In this document: piece after piece, positions 37,088 to 45,772 of the stretch | Layout of the letters: each line of letters begins with the position of its first letter | Position numbering within the stretch: the stretch's first letter is position 1 | Source: a virus | Reading direction: 5' to 3' (one strand) | Virus record (IMG/VR): IMGVR_UViG_3300021185_003222 | Location: 1-59,096 of that record | Length of the DNA stretch: 59,096 nt | Made by a program: the position numbers and the translations under genes | The notes under the pieces: generated by a model | The model's database searches: none | The model's input: the letters and a program-made list of their open reading frames with translations, nothing else | Told to the model about the DNA's origin: nothing

Positions 37088-37495
37088 TTATAATTTTCTA
37101 CCTTTTTTATCTACTTTAACTTCTTTTACTATAATTCTAGTACTAGGCTTTTTGTTTTGTAATTCTTCTAGTTGTCTATTAAGATCTTCTAATCTAGCAT
37201 CGGCTTCAGTACCATCTTTAATCATGCTAGAAGTTATACTAACCTCTTCTTTTATTATATCTTGAGTTTGTTCAAGCATCTCCACTTGATCTTTTAGCTG
37301 CATAATCATTTTTTCATTCCACTGCTCTTTTAACTCATACTCTAAACGAGTTACCTCTACCGGTGGTAATGTTTTAGCTAAACGTATATCTTCTTGCAAA
37401 GTATAATACATGCCAACTAAAGTAGTTGTTAGCATTATTATTCCAATTACAGTTTTTAAATCTATTTTAAATTCAGTTGATTCAGAGATTTTCAT
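37088..37495 (-). CDS. membrane-anchored coiled-coil protein, i-spanin-like
   Basis: The start at 37495 (135 residues) is preferred to the longer frame from 37564, because it overlaps the amidase stop by only 14 bases and places the hydrophobic helix near the N-terminus (DLKTVIGIIMLTTTLVGMYY). After the helix comes a long charged coiled coil and a basic tail. This topology, next to an amidase, is that of an inner-membrane spanin. No outer-membrane partner lipoprotein was found overlapping it. Confidence 0.5.
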   Translation of the reverse strand: MKISESTEFKIDLKTVIGIIMLTTTLVGMYYTLQEDIRLAKTLPPVEVTRLEYELKEQWNEKMIMQLKDQVEMLEQTQDIIKEEVSITSSMIKDGTEADARLEDLNRQLEELQNKKPSTRIIVKEVKVDKKGRKL

Positions 37496-37895
37496 ATTCT
37501 TTAGTAGCGTCAAATGATGGGCATGCTTTATTAGCAAACTCATTGTGTGAATAAATAGTAGCAAGCGGAAACATCGCCATTAGTGTTTTAAGGACATGTA
37601 ACAAGCTTTCTTTTTGTTCTGGTGTTCTTGTATCCTTAGGTGTCTTACCATCAGTCTCTACGCCGCCACAATAACATACCCCTATAGAATTTCTATTGTG
37701 ATTCTTGCAATGAGCCCCTGATCGATCTATATCTCTTCCTTTCCATATTTTACCATTTATATCAATGTAAAAATGATAACCTATGTCAGACCAACCACGT
37801 CCTTCAACGTGCCATTTTTTTATAGTATCTACTGTTATGTCTTGTCCTTCTCTAGTTGCAGAACAATGTATTATAATTTCGCTTATACTTCTCAT
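37482..37895 (-). CDS. endolysin, T7 lysozyme-type N-acetylmuramoyl-L-alanine amidase
   Basis: 137 residues, an amidase_2 domain only. Zinc ligands fit His10 (IIIHCSAT), His117 and Cys125 (SHNEFANKACPS), with the same H-x7-C spacing as T7 lysozyme. GYHFYIDINGKIWKGR and NSIGVCYCGG are family landmarks. It cuts the amide bond between MurNAc and the peptide at lysis. No signal peptide, so export needs a holin. Start overlaps the upstream small membrane protein by ATGA. Confidence 0.9.
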   Translation of the reverse strand: MRSISEIIIHCSATREGQDITVDTIKKWHVEGRGWSDIGYHFYIDINGKIWKGRDIDRSGAHCKNHNRNSIGVCYCGGVETDGKTPKDTRTPEQKESLLHVLKTLMAMFPLATIYSHNEFANKACPSFDATKEYENL

Positions 37896-38047
37896 TTTCT
37901 TTTATTCATTAAGTACCACTTGTTAGCTGTGTAGCCAAGCGTCGTTAACAATAGCATTATAGATAATATAGGTTCTAGCCATCCAAGACCAACAACCGTA
38001 GCTGATGTTATATTTAAACAATACAGCTTTATATCTTCTAAGCCCAT
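37892..38047 (-). CDS. small membrane protein, candidate holin
   Basis: 51 residues with one or two hydrophobic helices (ITSATVVGLGWLEPILSIML and LLTTLGYTANKWYL) and a basic C-terminus (NKRK). It begins at the last base of the upstream stop (TAATG) and ends in the amidase start (ATGA), a placement typical of holin-endolysin pairs. Size and topology fit a class II holin. Confidence 0.55.
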   Translation of the reverse strand: MGLEDIKLYCLNITSATVVGLGWLEPILSIMLLLTTLGYTANKWYLMNKRK

Positions 38048-38232
38048 TATTTAACTCTCTGAGCGTTCAAAGCTGCATTACCTTTGTAGGTAGGAGCTTC
38101 TATCTTAAAGCCAGCGGTTACACCTAAGTGAACCATTTTTTTGTTTTCAGGTATACTGCATGAGCAAGAGTGGTCACATCCACAATCTTTTTTCATACCT
38201 GCAGGTTGTTGTATTTCTCCGTAACTTGGCAT
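38047..38232 (-). CDS. small Cys-rich protein
   Basis: 61 residues with a central CGCDHSCSC cluster containing four Cys and a His, enough for a metal site, flanked by otherwise disordered sequence. First gene of the compact lysis block. No family was recognised. Confidence 0.45.
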   Translation of the reverse strand: MPSYGEIQQPAGMKKDCGCDHSCSCSIPENKKMVHLGVTAGFKIEAPTYKGNAALNAQRVK

Positions 38233-38246
38233 AACTATTTATTTAT

Positions 38247-38696
38247 TTATTTATAATTTTTAACGCATCCGGTTTTTTTAAGCGGATTACTTTTTGAAGA
38301 TACTACTTCTTTTGACTCACCATTTATACTTCCTTGATATGTTAGTCCAGAACCAGCACCACCACCTAATGTACTAATATCATAGGTGTTTTTTTCTACT
38401 GCTTCTTTTAATTCTGTTAAATCAGGTGCCTCACCTGTTTCACCTTCAGCGCTTTCAGCAGCCATATCTTGAGTTTCAAACACATCTTGACCAAGAACAG
38501 AGTTAGCACTTGTTTTTAGAGCATTACCAGCTCTAGCTTTAAAACCTTGTCCTTTTAAATCTTTATCTGCAAAACCTTTTACAAGTCCGACTCCGGCTTG
38601 TAAAGCTTTCCCTAGAAATGCAATTTTAGCTGGTGAATCTTCACTTACTTGATTGTATCTACCTGGCGAAGGTAATTTTTTCATGTTATATGACAT
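38247..38696 (-). CDS. hypothetical small virion-region protein
   Basis: 149 residues: a basic N-terminus, Gly/Ala-rich helices (LGKALQAGVGLVKGFADKDL), an acidic middle (MAAESAEGETGEAPDLTELK) and Lys-rich end. Composition resembles the 599-residue neighbour, and the two may be parts of a disordered family. Unknown function. Confidence 0.4.
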   Translation of the reverse strand: MSYNMKKLPSPGRYNQVSEDSPAKIAFLGKALQAGVGLVKGFADKDLKGQGFKARAGNALKTSANSVLGQDVFETQDMAAESAEGETGEAPDLTELKEAVEKNTYDISTLGGGAGSGLTYQGSINGESKEVVSSKSNPLKKTGCVKNYK

Positions 38697-38699
38697 ATC

Positions 38700-40499
38700 T
38701 TATGATTTAAATAAAGGGTTTTTACCATTATCTAACAAACCTGTACCTTTTCCACCACGAGCTTTTTTAGTTTTTACTTTAGGTTTTTTAACTTTTTTAG
38801 GTTTATTATTTTTATCTTTTATTTTATTCTCTTTTATAATTGGCTTTTCAACTTTTCTTTTAGTTGACTTACTAAGTCCGGAAGACGATGATTGAGGCGA
38901 TGATTTAGTTTTAGTTTTAGTTTTAGTTTTATAAATTTTATTAATTTTATCAACAGCTTCTTCTGTTGTTATTTTCCCTTTCTTTTTCTTAGCTATAACT
39001 TTATCACTTTTCTTTTGAGCTTTTTCATAATTATATTTATCCTGCGTGGTTTTGCCATTTATAGTGGCAGCGTAATTTCTATTTGCCACATCTCTATCCA
39101 CTTTAACGTCCTTAACGTTACTTGTGCTTGCTTTAGTATTTGAGTTAATAGATGGTTTTACAGCTTTAGCATTAAGTTTTTTGCTAGGATCAAGAGGTGA
39201 ATTAGCTAATTTGTTTTCAGCAGCGTTAACATCTTGCATTTTAATATCCTTAACATTGCTCGTATTTCCTTTTATGTTTGAATCTATTTTTGCAGAACCA
39301 GATAAAGGTTTAGATCTATTAGTATGCAATGCAGCGTTCTTCATATCTGGACCATTTCCAAGTGTACTACTAGAATTAACATCTGTTTTTCTAGTTTTAT
39401 TTAAACCCGCTTTAAGTCTAGTGTTGTTTATTATGTTAGTATAATGATTATAACCAGCTTCATCTCCTTCTTTTAAGCTAGCTTCTGCATATTTTTTCAT
39501 TTCATTTAAACCAGCTTTACTCCATGCAGTTTTAGCATTAGGATTACCAAAAGACTCAGCAGGTCTATAACTCATATCTGTAGGTATGTCAGATTTTTTA
39601 TTTAAATCAGCTTTAACACCACCTGTTACAGCTGGCTTTTCAACTTTAGGCTTATTAAAAGGGTTAGTATAAGTTACATCAGTTGGGCCACCTTCTTTGG
39701 GTCTATCTCTAACCCAAAGATTATCGTTTCTTTTAACATACTTTCCTCTTTTATTCTTTTCCCAATAATGCTTATTATGCATACTACCAAGACGAGTTTC
39801 ATTACCTATAACTGGCTTTTTAGAACCCTCACTTTGTTTAATAGCATTTTCAGCTGTATTAGAATTACTTTTGGACCCGCTAGGATTAGCAACAACATTT
39901 CCAGTGCTAGGATTTACTTTTGAAGTTTTATTTTCTTCTGCTTGAGCTAGTGAAGTTTCAGACTCTGTAGTTGATATTTCCATACCATTTATTTTTCCAG
40001 TTGCGGTTACAGCATTCTCAGTTGTAGGAGCTTTTCCACTTACAGGATCTGAACTAGAACCAGCTACAACTGTTGGAGTTCCTCCAACTGCATCGTACTT
40101 TTCAGTATCTTTTAAACTAACACCTTTAACACTACTAGAAACAGTTACGCTATCATCTTCTTTGTCTTTTTTAAAAGGTGATACCATAGCGAAAGGCGGT
40201 TGTGAGTTTTGTAAATGGCTGAAGTCACCTCCTGATTGGTCAGCATAAAAATCTTTTTGTTCAGCAGTCTCTTGAGTATTATTTTTTTGTTTATTAGAAA
40301 ACTTTGAAACTAATTTTTTTACAATTTCACCTTTTCCACCTGCACCACCTGCACCACCTGCACCACCTGCACCAGCTTTAGCTACAACACCTTTTATAGC
40401 AGGCAAAGCTTTAGCTACCAGCGCTCCTATAGCAGGAAGAGCTTTAACTGGGGCTGGTTTACTTTTTTGATACCTGTTATGTTTACTTAATCTAGACAT
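38700..40499 (-). CDS. large disordered Lys/Asn-rich protein
   Basis: 599 residues with almost no predicted order: 20-residue Ala/Gly start with four GGA repeats, a Ser/Thr/Asn/Lys middle with repeated phrases (KIDSNIKGNTSNVKDIKMQD and SINSNTKASTSNVKDVKVDR), then TKTKTKTK and a Lys-rich tail. The duplicated SNVKD phrases show internal repeats. No enzymatic motif. DNA-packing or condensate-type roles can only be guessed. Confidence 0.5.
   Translation of the reverse strand: MSRLSKHNRYQKSKPAPVKALPAIGALVAKALPAIKGVVAKAGAGGAGGAGGAGGKGEIVKKLVSKFSNKQKNNTQETAEQKDFYADQSGGDFSHLQNSQPPFAMVSPFKKDKEDDSVTVSSSVKGVSLKDTEKYDAVGGTPTVVAGSSSDPVSGKAPTTENAVTATGKINGMEISTTESETSLAQAEENKTSKVNPSTGNVVANPSGSKSNSNTAENAIKQSEGSKKPVIGNETRLGSMHNKHYWEKNKRGKYVKRNDNLWVRDRPKEGGPTDVTYTNPFNKPKVEKPAVTGGVKADLNKKSDIPTDMSYRPAESFGNPNAKTAWSKAGLNEMKKYAEASLKEGDEAGYNHYTNIINNTRLKAGLNKTRKTDVNSSSTLGNGPDMKNAALHTNRSKPLSGSAKIDSNIKGNTSNVKDIKMQDVNAAENKLANSPLDPSKKLNAKAVKPSINSNTKASTSNVKDVKVDRDVANRNYAATINGKTTQDKYNYEKAQKKSDKVIAKKKKGKITTEEAVDKINKIYKTKTKTKTKSSPQSSSSGLSKSTKRKVEKPIIKENKIKDKNNKPKKVKKPKVKTKKARGGKGTGLLDNGKNPLFKS
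40336..40371. repeat. four perfect 9-bp tandem repeats
   Basis: The unit CCACCTGCA is repeated four times, encoding Ala-Gly-Gly units in the N-terminus of the 599-residue protein. G+C is far above the surroundings. Copy number is likely to vary by slippage. Confidence 0.85.
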
Positions 40500-40932
40500 A
40501 TCCTCTTGTTTTATCTTTATTTAAATAGTCAATTGACTTGGATATTACCTTATGGTTATATTTATTACCCTTGTCAATCTTCCCTTTTATTATGTCTTCT
40601 TCACCTAACATAATACGATACATTTTACTTATCAGCTGTTTACACTTTAAGGAAACTTTATATATATGATATTTTTGGGTTGTGCGATTTCTTTCTCTCC
40701 ACACTATAATCCACCCTTGTTTCAATAATCTGTTCCAGCGTCTATTATCCCAGCTGAATGAGTATGTACCTTTTTTAAAATCATCTTTTGTAAAATGCTG
40801 AATAGAGTCTAAATAAATTAGCAGCTCTAAATCAGCGTCGTTTAAATCATTGTTTTTGCAAGCCCACTTTCTTATAATCCTGTAGTGTTTTAATAAACCT
40901 ATTTCTTTTAAATCTGAAGAGGTTATTTTCAA
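40492..40932 (-). CDS. winged-helix DNA-binding protein
   Basis: 146 residues. NDLNDADLELLIYLDSIQHF, TKDDFKKG, WDNRRWNRLLKQGWI and WRERNRTTQKYHIYKVS follow the helix-turn-helix plus beta-wing order of MarR-like regulators. The Arg-rich wing suits DNA contact. Similar small regulators occur in crAss-like and flavobacterial phage late regions. It may control late transcription. Basic throughout, with no effector domain. Confidence 0.6.
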   Translation of the reverse strand: MKITSSDLKEIGLLKHYRIIRKWACKNNDLNDADLELLIYLDSIQHFTKDDFKKGTYSFSWDNRRWNRLLKQGWIIVWRERNRTTQKYHIYKVSLKCKQLISKMYRIMLGEEDIIKGKIDKGNKYNHKVISKSIDYLNKDKTRGYV

Positions 40933-41549
40933 AGTACTGGTTTTTCAATTTTATCTCCTCCTGGTATTTTTCTCGATGTCTTTTTACCTGATGCGCTCAC
41001 GACACCTTCCCCAATACCAAAAGGTTCGTTTGGCATATCATTTGTCAGATCGCCTTGCTTTCTGCGTGATGGCTCAGAATTAGCACCTTCGGTTTGTTTT
41101 CTTGTTTTAGGTTTTGAAGGCTTACTTGTAGTTGTAGTTGTATTTGAAGTAGTAGAAGAGTTATCCACCTGATGTACAGAGTTGTCAGTAGAGATATTGA
41201 TTCCCATTTTAGGCTTATCTCTCATTATTTGAATATCCATAGCTCTTGAAGTATTTTTATCAGCTACGCTTTCATGACCTTCAATTTGAGCAACTGTATT
41301 TCTAGTATCAGCTTTAATAAGCTTTCTGTTCATTTTGTTAGCAAACGATCTTTCCCTAGCATTACTAACAGTGTTAAAGAAATTTCCTATTTTCTCTTTT
41401 CTATTTTGCTTTAACATGTTTCTTTCATCAGCAGCTGAACCATCTCGCTCATTTACTTCTATACCTTTTTTCTTTAGCTTATTTTGCTTCTTTATTTCTC
41501 TAGCAGCTTCTTTTTCTTCAAATGATTTTTTCTTTCCAAAATATCCCAT
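40929..41549 (-). CDS. disordered basic protein downstream of GroES
   Basis: 206 residues: an N-terminal Lys/Glu helix (SFEEKEAAREIKKQNKLKKK), a basic middle, a Thr/Ser tract, and a Lys/Gly/Pro tail. It overlaps the HTH gene by ATGA. No family was recognised. Composition is like that of the neighbouring disordered proteins. Confidence 0.45.
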   Translation of the reverse strand: MGYFGKKKSFEEKEAAREIKKQNKLKKKGIEVNERDGSAADERNMLKQNRKEKIGNFFNTVSNARERSFANKMNRKLIKADTRNTVAQIEGHESVADKNTSRAMDIQIMRDKPKMGINISTDNSVHQVDNSSTTSNTTTTTSKPSKPKTRKQTEGANSEPSRRKQGDLTNDMPNEPFGIGEGVVSASGKKTSRKIPGGDKIEKPVL

Positions 41550-41552
41550 ATC

Positions 41553-41813
41553 TTAAATTATTACAACAATGTCTGTTTCTTTTATTACTTTGTATTTTTC
41601 TTTATTTATTTCAATATTAAACCCAGCTGCTTTGTCATAATAAACTTCATCATCTTTGTTTAATAATTTAACATCAGAGCCAGGTTCTACAACCTTAGCT
41701 CTTCTGTATCTAATATCTTCTCTTTGCTTCTCAGCCAAGATCAAACCTCCTTTTGTAGTCATATCAGTTTCTTTGATAGGATCTATAACTATATACTTAC
41801 CTACTGCTTTCAT
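41553..41813 (-). CDS. groS: phage GroES co-chaperonin
   Basis: 86 residues, slightly shorter than the ~95 of bacterial GroES. YIVIDPIKETDMTTKGGLIL gives the first strand and a shortened mobile loop, and YKVIKETDIVVII is the closing strand. It overlaps the GroEL start region (ATGA-type, 4 bases) and is transcribed after it, the reverse of the usual bacterial groES-groEL order. It caps the GroEL ring. Confidence 0.8.
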   Translation of the reverse strand: MKAVGKYIVIDPIKETDMTTKGGLILAEKQREDIRYRRAKVVEPGSDVKLLNKDDEVYYDKAAGFNIEINKEKYKVIKETDIVVII

Positions 41814-43354
41814 GCTCTAATGTTGTTAATAACACAATCAGTTGACAGTATAGTTGTAGCTACTGAAGCTGCATTTTGTAAAGCACTTTTTGTAACTAAC
41901 ATTGGGTCTATTATACCAGCCTTTATCATATCTACAGGTTCACCTGTAACTACGTTAATACCTTCTCCGTCACTTAGTTTTTTTAACTCATCAATACCAG
42001 CATTTTTAAGTATTAATTCATAAGGTTTTCTTATTGCTGAGTACAGCACTTCTTCACCTATGCATGTTGGTTTTAAATTAAAACTAGCATTTAATAAAGC
42101 AACTCCACCACCACAAACTATTCCTTCTTTAATAGCTGCTTTTGTAGCACAAATTGCATCTTCAACTCTATCTAGTTTTTCTTTTAGTTCTATTTCAGAA
42201 TTAGCACCTACTTTAACTGTAGCTACTTTAGCTTTTAATTTTGCTAATCTTTTTTCTAATCTAACTAAAATATTAGGGTTTTTAGTTTCTTTAATTTGCT
42301 TTTCAAGTAAAACAACTGTTTCTTTAACTTTGTTGTTATTTGAAAGATCAACTTGTAATATAGTTTCTTCATTATTAGTAACGGATTTAATGCACGTGCC
42401 TAGATGTTCTTCTTGGATAATATCCATATCGTCACCAAGGTTCTCGTTAATAAGTGTAGCGCCAGTAACAGCACATAGATCGCTTAACACGTCTTTCTTG
42501 CTGATTCCATATATTGGCGCATCTACGATATTGACCTTTATATTACCCTTCTTTTTATTCATGGCCAACGCGGAAACTACTTGTGGGTCAACATCTGCAA
42601 TGATAAGAAGACTCTTACCATTTTTTATAATAAATTCAAGGATTGACTGAATCTTCCGCACGTTGGGTATTACTGATTCAACGATTAGAACCAACGGATT
42701 TTCAAGTTCAGCCGTTCCTTTTTCTAGATTGGTAATAAAATGGTTGTTCTTTAATGCTTGGTCATATTGAACACCCTCTATTAATTCTACGACAGTTTCA
42801 GGTTGTTCGTTTGTTTCCATCATAACAACACCGGTTTCGTCCACTAACCTAAATGCTTCTCCTATAACCTTGCCTAGCTTCTTATCATTATTAGCTGATA
42901 TAGTAGCTACTTGGTCTATTTTTTTTCCTTTTACTTTTTTGCTATTTTTAGCTAAATACTTTACAACGTTTTCGACGCCAGAATTTATACCATTTCTCAT
43001 GGTTCTTTGATCATCTAATAACGAATGTTCTGTAGCTTGGTCTAAAATAGCTTTTGCTAACACTGTTGCTGTAGTTGTACCGTCACCAGCATCTGATACT
43101 GTACGTTGCGCAGCTTGTTTAATAAGTGTAGCTCCAATATTTTCTAATGGATCTCTCAATGTGATGCTATTAGCAACTGTTACTCCATCTTTTGTTATTT
43201 GTGGTGCGCCATTGCCATCTTCTAGTATAACACATTTTCCACTTGCTCCTAGTGTTGATCCTACTGCATTAGTAAGTTTTTCAACACCAGTTAAGATCTG
43301 ACTTCTAGCAGTATCGCCAAAAGCCAGCTCTTTAACTAACTTTAATTCTTGCAT
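41810..43354 (-). CDS. groL: phage GroEL-type chaperonin
   Basis: 514 residues, full length. ATP-site residues are present: TKDGVTVAN, GDGTTTATVLA with Asp91, and RVEDAICATKAAIKEGIVCG followed by GGVALL, which keeps the catalytic Asp (Asp398 in E. coli) and the GGG motif. The C-terminus ends VINNIRA without the flexible GGM tail of bacterial GroEL. It probably folds phage structural proteins. The apical domain (~42.4-42.7 kb) is somewhat richer in G+C than the rest. Confidence 0.92.
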   Translation of the reverse strand: MQELKLVKELAFGDTARSQILTGVEKLTNAVGSTLGASGKCVILEDGNGAPQITKDGVTVANSITLRDPLENIGATLIKQAAQRTVSDAGDGTTTATVLAKAILDQATEHSLLDDQRTMRNGINSGVENVVKYLAKNSKKVKGKKIDQVATISANNDKKLGKVIGEAFRLVDETGVVMMETNEQPETVVELIEGVQYDQALKNNHFITNLEKGTAELENPLVLIVESVIPNVRKIQSILEFIIKNGKSLLIIADVDPQVVSALAMNKKKGNIKVNIVDAPIYGISKKDVLSDLCAVTGATLINENLGDDMDIIQEEHLGTCIKSVTNNEETILQVDLSNNNKVKETVVLLEKQIKETKNPNILVRLEKRLAKLKAKVATVKVGANSEIELKEKLDRVEDAICATKAAIKEGIVCGGGVALLNASFNLKPTCIGEEVLYSAIRKPYELILKNAGIDELKKLSDGEGINVVTGEPVDMIKAGIIDPMLVTKSALQNAASVATTILSTDCVINNIRA

Positions 43355-43388
43355 TTAATATAATTTGATATGATTGATTTTGAATATT

Positions 43389-43679
43389 TTACTCGAAGGT
43401 TTTAACTACTTTCGGTCCTTTGGTAAACTCTAGCTTTTTAGCATAATGTTCAATAGAAGCATCTATTGCTTGTTCTGCTCCAGCTATTGTTTCTCTTCTG
43501 GTAACATCGATCCAATCTTCTGAATCGATAGATTTATATTCGGTTTGTAAAAATCCATTTGGTAATTGAACTATCCTCCAGTTTTTCTTCTGTGAAATAT
43601 GTTTCCAATAATTAATGGTTTCTTCGTTTGGTTGTGGTGCACTATTCCACGTGTTAGTACGGGTATATAAAAACGTCAT
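43389..43679 (-). CDS. hypothetical protein between fiber and GroEL genes
   Basis: 96 residues with an aromatic-rich N-terminal half (INYWKHISQKKNWRIVQLPN) and a helical C-terminal half (ETIAGAEQAIDASIEHYAKK). I recall similar small proteins in marine phages but know no function. Own short A/T-rich leaders on both sides. Confidence 0.5.
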   Translation of the reverse strand: MTFLYTRTNTWNSAPQPNEETINYWKHISQKKNWRIVQLPNGFLQTEYKSIDSEDWIDVTRRETIAGAEQAIDASIEHYAKKLEFTKGPKVVKTFE

Positions 43680-43718
43680 TGTATTTGGTTTTAAGTTAAA
43701 CGTTGGTTATTTATTAGT

Positions 43719-43736
43719 ATCACTTGTAAAAGTGAT
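43719..43736 (-). terminator. weak hairpin after the 533-aa fiber gene
   Basis: ATCACTT/AAGTGAT, seven pairs around a four-base loop, lies in the 67-bp gap after a fiber gene. The - strand U-tract after it is poor, so termination would be weak. A regulatory stem is as likely. Confidence 0.35.
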
Positions 43737-43746
43737 TTTCTACATT

Positions 43747-45348
43747 TTATCCTGCAGTAGCGTAGTCATTATAAGCGTAAGCCATTAAACCAGGTCCTGC
43801 AGCGACAAACTCGTATAGTTGAAAATATGCTGAACCAGCTGTTCCCATAGGTGTGCTTGTTGATGAATCAGGCCAATAAACATTACTTCCAAAATTAAAA
43901 GTACCATTACTGTTATTTCTTTTTACTATAACACTGTATCTAGCACCAGATTTAACGTTGGTAGTGCAATTTATAACTATATTTCCTGACGTATGTGTCA
44001 ATAACACTTCTTGAACATTCCCATCTTTCCAATCAATAGTAAAAGTTGCATTTTTATTTGGTATACTATTTTTTATTGAGTATAATTGGTTGTTGGTAGA
44101 AAGCGGGCCAGTTAAAGCTAAACCATTTGTTTGTTCCATTGTTATAGAACTACTACCTGTGAACTTTAAGTTGTAATTACCACTTGCAAACGTTCTATTT
44201 CCAGTTGAGGTGAGATTATTAGTAGCTAAATTAGTATCATTACCGGAAGATACAGTTTGCCACGTTCCGTCTTTTCTTAAAAATGAGTTACCATGAGTAG
44301 AGCTACCTGCTAAAACTAAACCAGCAGCGTAACTGTTTCCACTACCCATAATATCATAAGTAGTGTCAGACCAGGGTACATCTACAAAAGCCTTTTCGTT
44401 GTCTAATTCTAAAGCATATTTTTTACTAGCAGTAGTGTATCCAATTTGTATACCTCCTCTTGTTCCACTAGCTGCTAAAGGTACTGAGCTACCTGAAGGA
44501 GTAGCTATCCATGATAAAGCACCTGATCCATTTGACTCAAGTATTTGGTTGGCTACGTTAGGTAAAGTTTTTGGTAATTTTAAAGTATAAGGAACAGCAG
44601 CATCATGATCTGGACCTTCTATTGTTACAGCATGAGGTGTAGTTTGATCTTTACAAAATATTTTTAATTTTCCAGCATTTGTACCATCTCCTTTTATCGA
44701 TACGGTGTTTTCTACTGATAATTCCTTAGATGAAAAAGTAAATTCGTCAGAACCACTAAGACCATTATTTAGTTTAAATTGAACATAATAATCAGATCCA
44801 ACGGGCGTAATACCAGCTTGAGTAGCCCAAGTGTTGTCACCTCTTAAAAATTGAGTTTGTTTAACTGCGACATCGCTACTTAATCCAGTGGCTGACAAAT
44901 CTATAGTTCCCATTGTGACTGCTCCAGCTGCAGTGGAGTTTTCTGTTCCTGCAGATACAAAAGTACCATTAGTATTAGTAAAGGTAGATACGCCACCACT
45001 ACTAGCCATCCACTTTGCGTTACCGTTAGAATCTTTAGTTAATACATGTCCAACTGTAGCCGCACTAATAGCAGTTAGATCATCTATGGCTTCTTGAGCA
45101 GTTGTTTTACCTGTACCACCGTTAGCTACATTTAACGTGCCTGACAGGGTTACAACGCCAACAGTGTTGTTTGAAGGTAGTAATCCAGTTGTTCCTGCTG
45201 AAAAACTAGCAACGTCTCCACTAGCGCCTGGCAAATCACCAATTGTTATTTGTTTAGTTTCTAATTCTTCTGACTCAGAGTCTGTTATCAGTAACTGATC
45301 GCCACTTACAACATTCGCCTTTATTGGATAATTATGTATTATTGCCAT
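43747..45348 (-). CDS. fiber/adhesin-type protein
   Basis: 533 residues. The N-terminus (MAIIHNYPIKANVVSGDQLL, ITDSESEELETKQITI) is an attachment-type domain shared with the 466-residue gene (MAIIYTYKTKALPSLTDLLI). The middle contains RGGIQIGYTTASKKYALELD and VDVPWSDTTYD, units also found in the 506-residue gene. The C-terminus is a Ser/Thr/Asn-rich receptor-binding-type domain. Overlaps the nucleotidyltransferase gene by 17 bases. Confidence 0.65.
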   Translation of the reverse strand: MAIIHNYPIKANVVSGDQLLITDSESEELETKQITIGDLPGASGDVASFSAGTTGLLPSNNTVGVVTLSGTLNVANGGTGKTTAQEAIDDLTAISAATVGHVLTKDSNGNAKWMASSGGVSTFTNTNGTFVSAGTENSTAAGAVTMGTIDLSATGLSSDVAVKQTQFLRGDNTWATQAGITPVGSDYYVQFKLNNGLSGSDEFTFSSKELSVENTVSIKGDGTNAGKLKIFCKDQTTPHAVTIEGPDHDAAVPYTLKLPKTLPNVANQILESNGSGALSWIATPSGSSVPLAASGTRGGIQIGYTTASKKYALELDNEKAFVDVPWSDTTYDIMGSGNSYAAGLVLAGSSTHGNSFLRKDGTWQTVSSGNDTNLATNNLTSTGNRTFASGNYNLKFTGSSSITMEQTNGLALTGPLSTNNQLYSIKNSIPNKNATFTIDWKDGNVQEVLLTHTSGNIVINCTTNVKSGARYSVIVKRNNSNGTFNFGSNVYWPDSSTSTPMGTAGSAYFQLYEFVAAGPGLMAYAYNDYATAG

Positions 45349-45772
45349 TTTTATATTTTGTTTTTTTGAATTTTTTTATCTCATTTTTGTTACCCGGATA
45401 ATACTCGTTAGTTATTAAAGAGTATTTAGGTAGATCATATGTTTCACCAAACTGTGCCCAAGTATTAGTTTTTATTTTTGATGCTAAATGAAATGTTATA
45501 TCCATAATAAACCAATTACCAAGTTCGTTTTCTGGATTATATATACCATTTACATAGCTAGTAATTTCAGCTGGCTGCAACTGGCAACATGGACATCTTT
45601 TTATTTCGTTAACATAAATACCTACGTCAATGTCAGACTTAGCAGTGAAATCACTACTAACTCTACTTCCGTATACAACTATGTCTACGTACTCTTTATT
45701 TCCTAATACTTCTAATATTCTATTTAGTAGTTTAGCTTTGTCTTGGTCGTTCCAGTCTTGTATTAACATCAT
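45332..45772 (-). CDS. MNT-type nucleotidyltransferase-fold protein inside the fiber cluster
   Basis: 146 residues. VVYGSRVSSDFTAKSDIDVG holds the Gly35-Ser36 and Asp47-x-Asp49 of the polymerase-beta superfamily, and MDITFH (Asp91) can be the third catalytic acid. A CPCC cluster at 60-63 is unusual. The family transfers NMPs to proteins, drugs or RNA, and includes minimal nucleotidyltransferases of toxin-antitoxin pairs. No HEPN partner gene lies beside it; both neighbours are fibers, overlapping it by 4 and 17 bases. Target unknown. Confidence 0.7.
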   Translation of the reverse strand: MMLIQDWNDQDKAKLLNRILEVLGNKEYVDIVVYGSRVSSDFTAKSDIDVGIYVNEIKRCPCCQLQPAEITSYVNGIYNPENELGNWFIMDITFHLASKIKTNTWAQFGETYDLPKYSLITNEYYPGNKNEIKKFKKTKYKNGNNT

